Origin: Opitutales bacterium
GTDB taxonomy: Bacteria > Verrucomicrobiota > Verrucomicrobiia > Opitutales > JABSRG01
Direction: 5' to 3'
Length of the DNA: 33,975 nt
Assembly (NCBI GenBank): GCA_013215165.1
Contig: JABSRG010000044.1
Location: forward strand, 1 to 33,975
Part shown: positions 16,079-23,134 of the stretch, one piece after another
Layout of the letters: every line of letters begins with the position of its first letter
Numbering within the stretch: the stretch's first letter is position 1
The notes under the pieces: model-generated
Databases searched by the model: none
Told to the model about the DNA's origin: nothing
What the model saw: only the letters and a program-made list of their open reading frames with translations
Position numbers and translations under genes: made by a program

Positions 16079-16654
16079 TCAATCAATAATTGAATAGTCA
16101 CGAGCCGCCCATTCATTCAAGACCTTGAGACTATCCTCGGAAGGATTAATCGTTACATTCATTCCACTAGTGGAATGACGTTTTTCTAGACGCCTTCCAG
16201 TCAACTCCTCTAAGAAATCCGACAAATCCGAAATGTTTACGACTTTAGCCGGCTTAAATTCATTATACCACCATAACTGGTTTTGAAACAAATACTCTCC
16301 TCCAAAAAGGCTCGAATAAAGCAACAAGTCAGCAAATCTATCAAAAGTGGGACACAAATTTGCAATGTATTGATGGCGCAAGACTGATTTCGGGGATTTT
16401 ACGAGCCTCTGGTTTTGTTGCTCTCGAACCACAATATCCTTATATAACGAGATCGCTCGCTCGAAAGGGTCTCGCCAAACCATAAACACTGGGTATCGAA
16501 GAGACGGTAAACGAAACGGAACTTTGGCGGATCGATACTCATGGTAATCCCCAATGGCCTTACCCCCAAACTCTTTCATGTACGTATAAAGCGTGTGTGT
16601 GCCATTCTTAGGCACGCACACAAATGAACATCCACATTGCTTAAACAACACCAT
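16079..16654 (-). CDS. Carbohydrate sulfotransferase, sulfotransfer_2-like
   Basis: A 191-residue protein. FVCVPKNGTHTLYTYM is the 5'-PAPS loop in the P-K-x-G/A-x-x-x form. VFMVWRDPFERAISLYKD is the 3'-phosphate loop R-D-P-x-x-R-x-x-S-x-Y. This is the arrangement of the Sulfotransfer_2 family, which acts on polysaccharides. With the second sulfotransferase at 12639 it strongly suggests a sulfated product. The length is short but both binding loops are complete. No other gene overlaps it. Confidence 0.85.
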   Translation of the reverse strand: MVLFKQCGCSFVCVPKNGTHTLYTYMKEFGGKAIGDYHEYRSAKVPFRLPSLRYPVFMVWRDPFERAISLYKDIVVREQQNQRLVKSPKSVLRHQYIANLCPTFDRFADLLLYSSLFGGEYLFQNQLWWYNEFKPAKVVNISDLSDFLEELTGRRLEKRHSTSGMNVTINPSEDSLKVLNEWAARDYSIID

Positions 16655-16710
16655 ATCAATTACCTCTCAAACTGATTAAAATTATACAATTAAAAGACAA
16701 GCATTCTAGA

Positions 16711-17706
16711 TTACAAACCCGCTTTCACTATGTCGTGAATTCTAATGATACCGACACATTGGATATTTACAGAACTCACCACCGGTAGCACCGAAATTTG
16801 GCTTTCACGGTCTTCCATGATGCGCATGGCATCGATAGCGAGAACGTCAGGGGTTACGGTGATCGGATTCATGGTCATCATTTCTGCGGCAGACAGAGTA
16901 TTCCAGTTTTCCGAGGAGTGGCGCTTTAGGCAGCGGCGTAAATCACCATCAGTTATGATGCCCAATAGCTTGTTATTCGCATTCACCACGCACGCTGCCC
17001 CAGCCTGAAAGCGAGCCAGCATGTCAATTACCTCCACAAAGGGTGCTTGAGGTCCGATAAGTGGGTTTTGCTCACCTTGATGCATTAGCGCTCCGACTCG
17101 AAGAGCTAATTGTTTACCTAAGCGACCGGCGGGGTGATTGTAAGCAAAGTCATCTGGCGAAATTCCTTTCATGCGTGCCACAGCAACTGCAAGTGCATCC
17201 CCTATTGTCAATTGCACAGCCGTGCTACAGGTGGGCGCCAAGTTATGATCGTCAGCCTCTCTGCTGACTCCAGCATCCAACACAATGTCCGCTTCTTTAG
17301 CTAGCTGGCTGGTGAGATTACCCACAATCGCTATGTGTGGAATATTTCTTAGACGTAAGTGCGGAAGCAACAGAGTAATTTCTTCAGTAGAGCCACTATT
17401 ACTAATTAGAACTGCTACATCATTTTTCGAGACTATCCCGATATCTCCATGCAAGGCATCAGATGCATGCATGTGGATTGCACGCGTCCCAAGACTGGAA
17501 AAGGTCGCTGCGATCTTCCGTGCGATAATTCCAGACTTACCAACCCCGATTAAGACAACCTTATCCTCACAGGCCAAAATAAGGTCAACCGTCCGAGAAA
17601 CCGCTAGATCGTCTATACGTCCGACCGCTCGGGTAAGCGCATCGCGCTCTTTTTCAAGAGTTACCCGAAAAGCGGCGACCGAATCTTCTGTCACATTTCT
17701 TGTCAT
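16711..17706 (-). CDS. kdsD: Arabinose-5-phosphate isomerase (KdsD/KpsF/GutQ family)
   Basis: A 331-residue protein with a SIS domain and two CBS domains. GVGKSGIIARKIAATFSSLG followed by MHASDALHGDIG, and ISNSGSTEEI, form the sugar-phosphate isomerase site. HNLAPTCSTAVQLTIGDALA is the KdsD-specific block. The CBS pair spans about residues 205-331. The enzyme interconverts ribulose-5-phosphate and arabinose-5-phosphate, the first step to CMP-Kdo. Its place in a polysaccharide operon resembles capsule-linked KpsF copies, so Kdo may be part of the glycan or its linker. No kdsA/kdsB in the window. ATGA overlap with the YhcH gene. Confidence 0.92.
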   Translation of the reverse strand: MTRNVTEDSVAAFRVTLEKERDALTRAVGRIDDLAVSRTVDLILACEDKVVLIGVGKSGIIARKIAATFSSLGTRAIHMHASDALHGDIGIVSKNDVAVLISNSGSTEEITLLLPHLRLRNIPHIAIVGNLTSQLAKEADIVLDAGVSREADDHNLAPTCSTAVQLTIGDALAVAVARMKGISPDDFAYNHPAGRLGKQLALRVGALMHQGEQNPLIGPQAPFVEVIDMLARFQAGAACVVNANNKLLGIITDGDLRRCLKRHSSENWNTLSAAEMMTMNPITVTPDVLAIDAMRIMEDRESQISVLPVVSSVNIQCVGIIRIHDIVKAGL

Positions 17707-18164
17707 AGCAGAACCTTGATCACGAGTTTAAGGACCTCAGAGCAATCAACGTTTGCAATACCGGGCGCATGAAGATCGGCAGGAAAGAAAACTTCCAGTT
17801 TTCCCGGAAACATATCAATGGTCGTATAGCGCGTGCCGATTTGCGCAAACTCCAGGTCCTTTTTCACCTCATAGGGCTGGATGACCACGTGCGATATCTC
17901 ATCTGAAACAAGAATTTGCTCACGACCTTTTAGGACGATCTGAATATCTGCGTATCTACGATGAGATTCAAAGACGGCCTGATCCAGAGCTTTAGGTTGA
18001 TACTGAGCCACCTCCGCAAAGACTGATTCACCATCGATCGTATGTCGTCCCAGAGGGATCTTGGAATCGATCGACTTTAGCCACTGATGCGCCAGATGAA
18101 AACCATCTGAGAAACGACTCAGCATGCGCCATTCATATTCCGACTGCTCCAAAAAAGTGATCAT
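17703..18164 (-). CDS. YhcH/YjgK/YiaL (DUF386/TabA) family protein
   Basis: A 153-residue protein. YQPKALDQAVFESHRRYADI and then QIVLKGREQILVS match the family's conserved E-x-H-x-x-x-x-D-I-H/Q strand pair. FPADLHAPGI ends the cupin-like core with the metal-binding H-x-P. Family members are small beta-barrel proteins linked to sialic acid or other sugar metabolism and, as TabA, to biofilm control. It is the first gene of the minus-strand operon and overlaps kdsD by four bases. The role here is unproven. Confidence 0.85.
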   Translation of the reverse strand: MITFLEQSEYEWRMLSRFSDGFHLAHQWLKSIDSKIPLGRHTIDGESVFAEVAQYQPKALDQAVFESHRRYADIQIVLKGREQILVSDEISHVVIQPYEVKKDLEFAQIGTRYTTIDMFPGKLEVFFPADLHAPGIANVDCSEVLKLVIKVLL

Positions 18165-18315
18165 ATATTTTGGGATTCTTCATCGGGAAATAGGGAACCA
18201 ATCAAAAAGCATAGAGATGCATGAGCTAAATCAATCGCCATAGTTACTCCTCGGTTTCCCACAAAGGATGCGTGCCCATTTCGTCGACCTCTTTTCGCCA
18301 TACTCAATCAATACT

Positions 18316-18825
18316 TTACTCATTACCTACAAGAGTTTTAATCATCGGTATAAGCTTCTGGAACTTGCCGTGCCAGTTATGGAGTTTTGCGATGCGGGTT
18401 TTGATTTCTGGGTCGGCGACGCCCTCTTGAATGAGGGTGTGGATGTGACCAAGCCGATCGGCGCCGTTGTCTAGGGCTTGGTCGACTTGGTTGGTGAGGA
18501 GGCCGCTGACGAGTTTGCGGAGGCGGATTTCTGGGGTGTAGTGGTCGCGGCGATCTCCGGGGATGAGGGCTTGTTGAACGGCACCGAGGGAGCGGAGGGT
18601 CTTGAGCCCTTGGGAGGCTGAGCCTTTGGAAATGCCGAGGCGGTCGGTGATGTCGTCGAGGCAAAGCGGCTGGGCTGTAGCGAAGAGGACGCCGTAGATC
18701 TGGCCAATGGATTTTTGAAAACCAAAGGATTGTGCCACGTGGACGAACATCTCGACGATAGCATTCTCAGCTTCTGTGAGCTGAATGACTGGCGGGAAGG
18801 GTGTGGCTGTCTGGGATTCAGGCAT
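18316..18825 (-). CDS. GbsR/MarR-type transcriptional regulator
   Basis: A 169-residue protein. FGFQKSIGQIYGVLFATAQP is the GbsR start of the winged helix. LCLDDITDRLGISKGSASQG with LKTLRSLGAVQ is the recognition helix. GDRRDHYTPE is the wing. The C-terminal region is helical and would dimerise. Members regulate osmoprotectant, envelope or polysaccharide genes. It lies 151 bases upstream of the polysaccharide operon on the same strand and is a plausible regulator of it. That link is inferred only from position. Confidence 0.87.
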   Translation of the reverse strand: MPESQTATPFPPVIQLTEAENAIVEMFVHVAQSFGFQKSIGQIYGVLFATAQPLCLDDITDRLGISKGSASQGLKTLRSLGAVQQALIPGDRRDHYTPEIRLRKLVSGLLTNQVDQALDNGADRLGHIHTLIQEGVADPEIKTRIAKLHNWHGKFQKLIPMIKTLVGNE

Positions 18826-18946
18826 TTCGAATTGTTCAGAAAAAACTGAACAGATCCGCGAATGTCGAGTTGAAATTCAAGAATCTTGTTGGAAGAATGA
18901 ATAGGAATTGGAGTTATCCGCGAATGAACGCTAATTCACGCGAATG
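18826..18946 (+). repeat. Long copy of the right-array repeat, first instance
   Basis: From 'atttcgaattgttcag' to the 33-nt core this stretch aligns loosely with 21396-21495. Both have 'tttcga', then 'aaactga', a lone 'atccgcg' half-site (18854 here), a purine-rich spacer, and the full core. The core at 18914-18946 is three 10-nt units (CGCGAATGAA, CGCTAATTCA, CGCGAATG..). No gene is present between 18826 and 19123. Confidence 0.7.
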
Positions 18947-19080
18947 TTTTTTGGAATGGAAGCTACTGCCAGGGGCTTGCGTGAACTAGCCTAGCAAAAA
19001 GGTGAAAGCCATTTTAAATGTTGAAGACTATTTGTAAGGCACCGTGTCGATTTTAATCCTGGTTCGTTATCAAAATTAAA

Positions 19081-19112
19081 GTTTCAGCACACTTTCGCAT
19101 TTTCCGCGGCTT
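19081..19112. repeat. 'cagcgcacttccgcg' repeat, copy 1
   Basis: Starts 'gtttcagcacactttcgc' and ends 'ccgcggctttaaaa'. It matches copies at 20413 and 24038 with a few substitutions. It lies immediately downstream (minus strand) of the decayed gene at 19124, as copy 3 lies downstream of its intact relative. Confidence 0.75.
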
Positions 19113-19123
19113 TAAAATAGTGT

Positions 19124-19536
19124 TCAGACTGCAAATTTCCGTTTTCCAAAGGGCCATTCAGGAATAGTGAAGAGGTTGCGTAGGCGGAAGGCTGCGGGTG
19201 AGAGCACGAGGAGTGAAGCGCGGGCGCTATCCGCAAACCAGGGCATTTCGAGAGTGCTACGGTGTTCCGGGTTCCAGGTCCAATCTGGAAGATCGAGTTG
19301 GCATTGTTCGCACAGCCAGTCAGCATAGGCAGCGAGGTAGACATCCGCGATCTCCCCACTCGCAAATTTGTAGGCAGAGCAGCGGAGGCTCTTCGGAAAC
19401 CAAAGCCTGGACGACGGTAGCGATATCATCAACGCCCCGACCGATCGTGTGAATTCAATCACGCAGACTTTGGCCAAAGGATTCCAAGCTGTCACTCCCC
19501 CAGCGACGCTTATTAGAGCGTCCGTGGCTTGATCAA
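19124..19536 (-). pseudogene. Decayed copy of the 'PWFA' partner protein
   Basis: The C-terminal 80 residues are almost the same as those of the intact gene at 24081: DVYLAAYADWLCEQCQLDLP, RSTLEMPWFAD, and LLVLSPAAFRLRNLF. The N-terminal third is in another frame because of an extra base near 19375. Further upstream the frame aligned to the intact gene meets two TAA codons and another one-base shift near 19486. The original start was probably TTG 19536. The nucleotidyltransferase that precedes the intact copy is absent. A HepT gene sits there instead, two bases away. Non-functional. Confidence 0.85.
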
Positions 19537-19537
19537 G

Positions 19538-19897
19538 CTATTGGTCATAGGAACCCTTCACTGTTTGAATTACGCTGGACAGATCATTTTCTACACCGCC
19601 TAAATCCCGCTCAATTGCTTCCCAAAGGATTCGCTCATCAAGCACATCGTAACCATGGGCGATATTATTGCGCATCCCAATAATTCGGTGTCCATTTTCT
19701 ATGGCATCAAAGATCTCTTCATGCGCGTTTCTCAGACGATACATCGCCTTCCCCAACACCTCGAACTTACGCTCAACGGCCGCCTGCGCCATGCGATCCT
19801 TTTGAAAATCGGCAAACGACTTTCCCGCGACAAACTCCCGAAGATCGGAGATTGCCGTACGCATATCAGTGACGAGCTTCTATATTTTATGCTGCAT
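19538..19897 (-). pseudogene. HepT (DUF86) toxin with an in-frame TAG at codon 6
   Basis: The natural start is ATG 19895-19897, overlapping the MNT gene by 11 bases, as in the pair at 3.5 kb. The frame reads MQHKI, TAG (19880-19882), then KLVTDMRTAISDLREF without further damage. The active-site motif R-x4-H-x-Y is present as MRNNIAHGYD. If translation restarts at ATG 19864 a 108-residue protein lacking 12 residues would be made, possibly still folded. HepT is an RNase inactivated by MNT through AMP transfer to the motif Tyr. So this gene is either newly inactivated, N-truncated, or read through an amber codon. Confidence 0.75.
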
Positions 19898-20222
19898 AAA
19901 GCCTCCTGCAGGTGCGCACCACTTCATCTCTAAAGACCTGGTTACGGATAGCTTGTTGACATACTAGATCAACGGGCCGCTGGAGCTGGGCCTCCAGGGA
20001 TTCCTTAAAATCAAAGTATTGAGCAAAGGCCCCTTTTGGATAGTCAGGAAAAAACTCGACGAGCAAATCGACATCACTCGCTTCATCAAAATCTTCACGC
20101 AACACCGAACCAAACGCATACAACGCCCTGACCCGGTGCTCGCGACACAGGACGGTGAGGTTATTGATTTGGTTCAGGAGGCACATTTTTGAATGATAAA
20201 AGTAGTGATAAAAGGAAGGCAC
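19887..20222 (-). CDS. MNT-family minimal nucleotidyltransferase (MntA-like antitoxin)
   Basis: Up to 111 residues; ATG 20186 (MCLLNQINNL) is a more likely start than 20222. YAFGSVLREDFDEASDVDLL carries G-S-x10-D-x-D. SLEAQLQRPVDLVCQQAI gives the third Asp (V-D-L-V). MNT proteins AMPylate the HepT partner, which follows with an 11-base overlap. All active-site residues are present. Upstream, 20225-20412 holds no recognised gene. Confidence 0.85.
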   Translation of the reverse strand: MPSFYHYFYHSKMCLLNQINNLTVLCREHRVRALYAFGSVLREDFDEASDVDLLVEFFPDYPKGAFAQYFDFKESLEAQLQRPVDLVCQQAIRNQVFRDEVVRTCRRLYAA

Positions 20223-20412
20223 GGAAACTCGCGGAATGATCCTTTAATAATGAGTTCTTTAGAGAAGCCTCGAGCGCAAGGTATGTTTTATTCTTATCCG
20301 TTTCTATCGTGGCTAAGTGAATTACCAGGTATTTAGGCAAGAGGTGGAGTTCGCGCAGGATCGAAGCCGCAGTCATTCCGATAGTTAGAAGCTAATTTCA
20401 ATAGACTTTTAT

Positions 20413-20448
20413 TTTCAGCGCACTTCCGCGTTTTCCGCGGCTTCAGAA
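20413..20448. repeat. 'cagcgcacttccgcg' repeat, copy 2
   Basis: Begins 'tttcagcgcacttccgcg' and ends 'ccgcggcttcagaa'. On the minus strand it supplies the last codons of the upstream nucleotidyltransferase gene (ending AAENAEVR then stop), so the repeat has become part of a coding sequence. Confidence 0.78.
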
Positions 20449-20906
20449 TTTTTTATCCGATATTCATTCAGAATCTCCCGCCGTTCGTAGTTGAGTTGGG
20501 CATAGGCTGCGAGGGTGTGAGTTTCCCATAGTTCAGCGGCGTAAGTGTCAGCGGTGAAAAGGCGGTCGCCGGTGGTGATGACCTGAATAGCTAGGACAGT
20601 CGAGGCGCTGTTGAGGTCGACGAGGTCGACGTGCTCGACGCCGAGGGCTTCTGCGAGGTCGTTGGCCAATTTAAACTGTGTTAACGCCGACAACTCGGGA
20701 TTGGCAAAGTAGGCAAGATCGAAATCGCTGCCCGGCCTACAGCCCGCACCGCCCCGCGCCCGCGAACCGAATAAATACAGCGCCTGCAGTTCAGCCCCGC
20801 ATTGAGCGAAGCCCGAGCGCACACAGTCAAGCAACGCTCCTTGCGTATATTCACGTAAAGCGCTCGAGGCATCCGTAGAGCGGCAATTCGGCTTGGGAAG
20901 ATTCAT
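20415..20906 (-). CDS. MNT-family nucleotidyltransferase (antitoxin of HepT)
   Basis: A 163-residue protein, longer than the usual 100-150. ALYLFGSRARGGAGCRPGSD with FDLAYF is G-S-R-A-R-G and the D-x-D pair (SDFDLAY). VEHVDLVDLNSAS supplies the third Asp. The last eight residues, AAENAEVR, come from a dispersed repeat, so the original protein probably ended earlier. The gene begins inside the stop of the HepT gene upstream (four-base overlap), so the order is toxin first. This is the intact module of the three MNT/HepT pairs. Confidence 0.86.
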   Translation of the reverse strand: MNLPKPNCRSTDASSALREYTQGALLDCVRSGFAQCGAELQALYLFGSRARGGAGCRPGSDFDLAYFANPELSALTQFKLANDLAEALGVEHVDLVDLNSASTVLAIQVITTGDRLFTADTYAAELWETHTLAAYAQLNYERREILNEYRIKNSEAAENAEVR

Positions 20907-21322
20907 GATTCCTCTTGCGTTGATCTCCGGATCGCTTGGCCAAAGTCGAGCAATTGCTGCAGGTTTTCCTGAACTATCGATTCAATGATTTCCAATTTTA
21001 ATGTTTGGTATTCATGAATCGCGATATTTCTAAATCCCACCATATTTTTAAGGCATCGGCTCAGGTCGGGAGAGATCACATGGTTTTTCTCCAATAAATC
21101 GAAGGCGTCGCGGCTGCTCTGCGGCACTCCAAACCGTTTCATGTGGACAGTATGCATCGCAAGGTCGATAGCGGCTTGGCAAGCTCGCTCAAGATTCAAA
21201 ATAATAGACTCCTGCTCCAGCATCGCATCCAACAAGGAGCCCGAAAGCGAGCCGTGCACTTCGCGAATACGCGCTACACACCGCTCGATTGTGACTACCT
21301 TATTGATGACGACGTCATTCAT
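20903..21322 (-). CDS. HepT (DUF86) RNase toxin
   Basis: A 139-residue protein. The N-terminal helices (KVVTIERCVARIREVHGSL) lead to ERACQAAIDLAMHTVHMKRF, the conserved middle. NMVGFRNIAIHEYQTL contains the R-x4-H-x-Y catalytic motif (R-N-I-A-I-H-E-Y). It is full length. HepT is an HEPN-fold RNase whose motif Tyr is AMPylated by MNT. The MNT gene follows with a four-base overlap, so toxin and antitoxin are co-translated. Confidence 0.88.
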   Translation of the reverse strand: MNDVVINKVVTIERCVARIREVHGSLSGSLLDAMLEQESIILNLERACQAAIDLAMHTVHMKRFGVPQSSRDAFDLLEKNHVISPDLSRCLKNMVGFRNIAIHEYQTLKLEIIESIVQENLQQLLDFGQAIRRSTQEES

Positions 21323-21462
21323 TTGCTATCATTTATGACATCCACTGCGCATCCGACAAGGGTTTCTGATAGGCCATCTTTTTGCCTGGCATTCAGGGAT
21401 TTCGAGATGTTTTGAGAAACTGACTAAATCCGCGGGTATTGAATAGTGATTGGGAATGGGAT

Positions 21463-21495
21463 TTATCCGCGAATGGACGCTAATTCACGCGAATG
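21463..21495 (+). repeat. 33-nt three-unit repeat, copy B
   Basis: Starts 'ttatccgcgaatgg' and consists of decamers CGCGAATGGA, then CGCTAATTCA, then CGCGAATG. Nearly identical to the copies at 18914, 22338 and 23872, all in the same orientation and all between gene modules. Confidence 0.85.
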
Positions 21496-21502
21496 AGTCA
21501 CG

Positions 21503-21530
21503 AGTCGATATAGCCTATCGACTTTTTCTC
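21503..21530 (+). terminator. Hairpin plus T-tract, terminator-like
   Basis: AGTCGATA-tagcc-TATCGACT is a perfect 8-bp stem with a five-base loop, followed by TTTTCTC. It has the form of an intrinsic terminator for plus-strand transcription. No plus-strand gene lies directly upstream, so it may shield the VapBC-like pair from read-through or be a remnant. Confidence 0.5.
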
Positions 21531-21627
21531 TGACCTTTTACTTTTCTAATTCTGGATCTGTGATCTTGTCTTTCTCAGCAAAATCATAGGCAAATCTTTT
21601 GCGAATTGCTTTACAAGGAGGGAGAAA

Positions 21628-21642
21628 GTAAGAATATCTTAC
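21628..21642. promoter_or_regulatory. Palindrome at the AbrB-type antitoxin start, possible operator
   Basis: GTAAGA-ATA-TCTTAC is a perfect 15-bp inverted repeat ending one base before ATG 21644. It occupies the normal ribosome-binding position. It could be the autoregulatory operator of the module or an RNA hairpin that limits translation. Confidence 0.5.
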
Positions 21643-21643
21643 A

Positions 21644-21892
21644 ATGCTTAAAACACTATCCTCGAAAGGGCAGTTAGTATTGCCGGCTAGATATAGGCGG
21701 CGGCTTGGGTTGGAAGTGGGTAGCCAGGTCAACGTCATTGAGGACGGTGATCGTTTGATCATCGAGCCGACGCAAACTACTGAGGTCAAATTTGTCTCTT
21801 TGCCTGGTGCGCCGAAACCTGTGCTTTCGATCGGTCCCAACAGGCTGATATCGAAGCATGATTTGATCGACCCGCTGTCGAACGATGACTGA
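21644..21892 (+). CDS. AbrB/MazE-type antitoxin (VapB)
   Basis: An 82-residue protein. MLKTLSSKGQLVLPARYRRR followed by LGLEVGSQVNVIEDGDRLII is the SpoVT-AbrB swapped-hairpin DNA-binding domain: S-x-K-G-Q-x-x-x-P, R-x-x-L-x-L-x-x-G. The C-terminal half (SKHDLIDPLSNDD) is the toxin-binding tail. The VapC gene starts eight bases before this stop. A palindrome just upstream suggests self-repression. Confidence 0.88.
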   Translation: MLKTLSSKGQLVLPARYRRRLGLEVGSQVNVIEDGDRLIIEPTQTTEVKFVSLPGAPKPVLSIGPNRLISKHDLIDPLSNDD

Positions 21893-22271
21893 ATACTTAC
21901 TGGATGTGAACGTGCTGGTCGCTTATGCCATTCAAGAGCACGTTCATCATGAGCGTGTGGTTTCTGGATTGTCTGAACGTGCGGAAAATGGCGATAATTT
22001 CTGCGTCTGTCCGATCGTAGAGCTGGGCTTGATCAGGAATTCCATGCGCATTGGCGGAATTTCCATCAAAATAGCCAAGCAACTGATGACCCATGTGAGC
22101 GAAAACCTGGTTTTAAAGAGGATACCCGATTCGGTTTTTTCCCAACAGCTTCCCAATTGGATTCAGGGGTATCGCCAAACAACAGATGCATATCTCGTCG
22201 CTCTAGCCGAAGCAAACGGATGCCAGCTACTTACTTTGGACGTTTCGATTCCCGGAGCTGAGGCTATGTAG
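21885..22271 (+). CDS. PIN-domain toxin VapC
   Basis: A 128-residue protein. YLLDVNVLVAYAIQEH has the first Asp (D-V-N-x-L), FCVCPIVELGLIRN the Glu, RQTTDAYLVALAEANGC the third acidic residue, and LLTLDVSIPGA the fourth. It is full length with all positions intact. Predicted Mg-dependent RNase, paired with the overlapping AbrB-type antitoxin. This and the pair at 3832-4507 are the apparently healthy VapBC modules of the window. Confidence 0.88.
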   Translation: MTEYLLDVNVLVAYAIQEHVHHERVVSGLSERAENGDNFCVCPIVELGLIRNSMRIGGISIKIAKQLMTHVSENLVLKRIPDSVFSQQLPNWIQGYRQTTDAYLVALAEANGCQLLTLDVSIPGAEAM

Positions 22272-22337
22272 CGAGAGGCAAACAGGTGCCGTTATTTCTT
22301 AAGCTCAGGTTGTTCGAAGACATTTGAGGATGAGAAT

Positions 22338-22370
22338 TTATCCGCGAATGAACGCTAATTCACGCGAATG
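22338..22370 (+). repeat. 33-nt three-unit repeat, copy C
   Basis: The core 'ttatccgcgaatgaacgc' and following units match copies A and B. On the minus strand it supplies the last residues (HSRELAFIRG) and the TAA stop of the DUF5615 gene that ends at 22338. Confidence 0.85.
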
Positions 22371-22736
22371 AGTTTGGACTTGCGTTAGCGTGCAAGCTTT
22401 TCTTTCAAACCATTGGATATTATATATTTTGAACGGCACATCCTTTAGTATGAGCCCTGATTGCATCCAGCAAAATCGATCCGCTTTTTCTGGCGTTGGG
22501 ATATTAACTCGGATTTGGATCACAGTGGGCAAGCCTGACTTGTGCTCTGCCAACAGCCTGCCGAAATCCAAATCCTGAGTCACAATCACATGACTCCCCT
22601 CACGCGCATACTTGAATATTTCTTTGTCAGGAACGCCTTGCTTACCGACCTGTGTCCAGTGTCTTGCCTTTAATCCCTCAGCTTCGAAGAAATCCACCCA
22701 ACGCCAAGTTAGATTCTCGTCCAGGATAAGCCCTGA
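22338..22736 (-). pseudogene. DUF5615 PIN-like toxin without a standard start codon
   Basis: Homology begins LILDENLTWRWVDFFEAEGL in the frame directly after the DUF433 stop (22737-22739), including the first catalytic Asp (codon GAC, 22719-22721). But the codons between stop and homology are TCA GGG CTT ATC CTG, with no ATG, GTG or TTG. The first usual start is GTG 22697, after that Asp. A normal junction would be TAATGAGG with one base fewer. The later motifs KEIFKYAREGSHVIVTQDLD are intact. The protein tail is encoded by the 33-nt repeat. Either inactive, N-truncated, or started at CTG or ATC. Confidence 0.75.
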
Positions 22737-22967
22737 TTACGAAGTTTTGACAGTGAACTCCTGAAATGCGCAAGCAGACGCAGCAAATTCGAGAGCGGCA
22801 CGGATCGAAGCTTCGTCTAGCATGGGATAGTCCTCAAGAATTGCTCTCATCTCACGCCCAGCCGCTACTTGGCGGACAATATTGCTCACCGTTATGCGGG
22901 TGCCCCTAATACAGGGCTGGCCCTGCATGATGAGGGGATCCGAGACCACTCGGTCGAAATTTTCCAT
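22737..22967 (-). CDS. DUF433-family antitoxin
   Basis: A 76-residue protein, a close structural match of the first DUF433 gene. VVSDPLIMQGQPCIRGTRIT contains G-x-P-C-I-R-G-T-R. VSNIVRQVAAGREMRAILED with YPMLDEASIRAAL is the helical remainder. It is the expected neutraliser of the downstream DUF5615 protein and looks intact, in contrast to the toxin. No palindrome was seen at its start. Confidence 0.88.
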   Translation of the reverse strand: MENFDRVVSDPLIMQGQPCIRGTRITVSNIVRQVAAGREMRAILEDYPMLDEASIRAALEFAASACAFQEFTVKTS

Positions 22968-23043
22968 GATCAGAAGATCGACGATATTTTCAGAAACACA
23001 ATGATGAAGGGGTGTTTAGGCTCAAAGTGGAGAGAATGGAGAT

Positions 23044-23066
23044 TTATCTGCGAATCCACGCGGATG
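23044..23066 (+). repeat. Short (23-nt) variant of the three-unit repeat, copy D
   Basis: Reads 'ttatctgcgaatccacgcgg' then 'atg'. It equals the 33-nt repeat with exactly one 10-nt unit missing and two substitutions. This supports the decamer as the real unit of the family. Confidence 0.7.
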
Positions 23067-23134
23067 AGTTTGGACTCGTGGCAGCCTGGTGGCTTTTCTT
23101 TTTCCCTTTTTAATTATGCCCTTCGAACTGGTGC

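Larger units (their letters stand above)
21323..21643. other. Divergent intergenic region upstream of HepT and the AbrB-type antitoxin
   Basis: No gene. It contains the long repeat copy (about 21396-21495), a hairpin followed by T residues (21503-21530), and a palindrome next to the start at 21644. Promoters for both directions must lie here; no clear -35/-10 pair could be chosen by eye. An AAGGAGG at about 21615 is too far (about 22 bases) from ATG 21644 to serve as an ordinary Shine-Dalgarno. Confidence 0.55.

Noticed and set aside
20161-20376. Minus-strand frame starting MTAASILRELHLLPKYL
   Set aside because: The start faintly resembles short DUF2281-like proteins, but the rest is low-complexity and the end overlaps the MNT gene. 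Not enough to call a gene.
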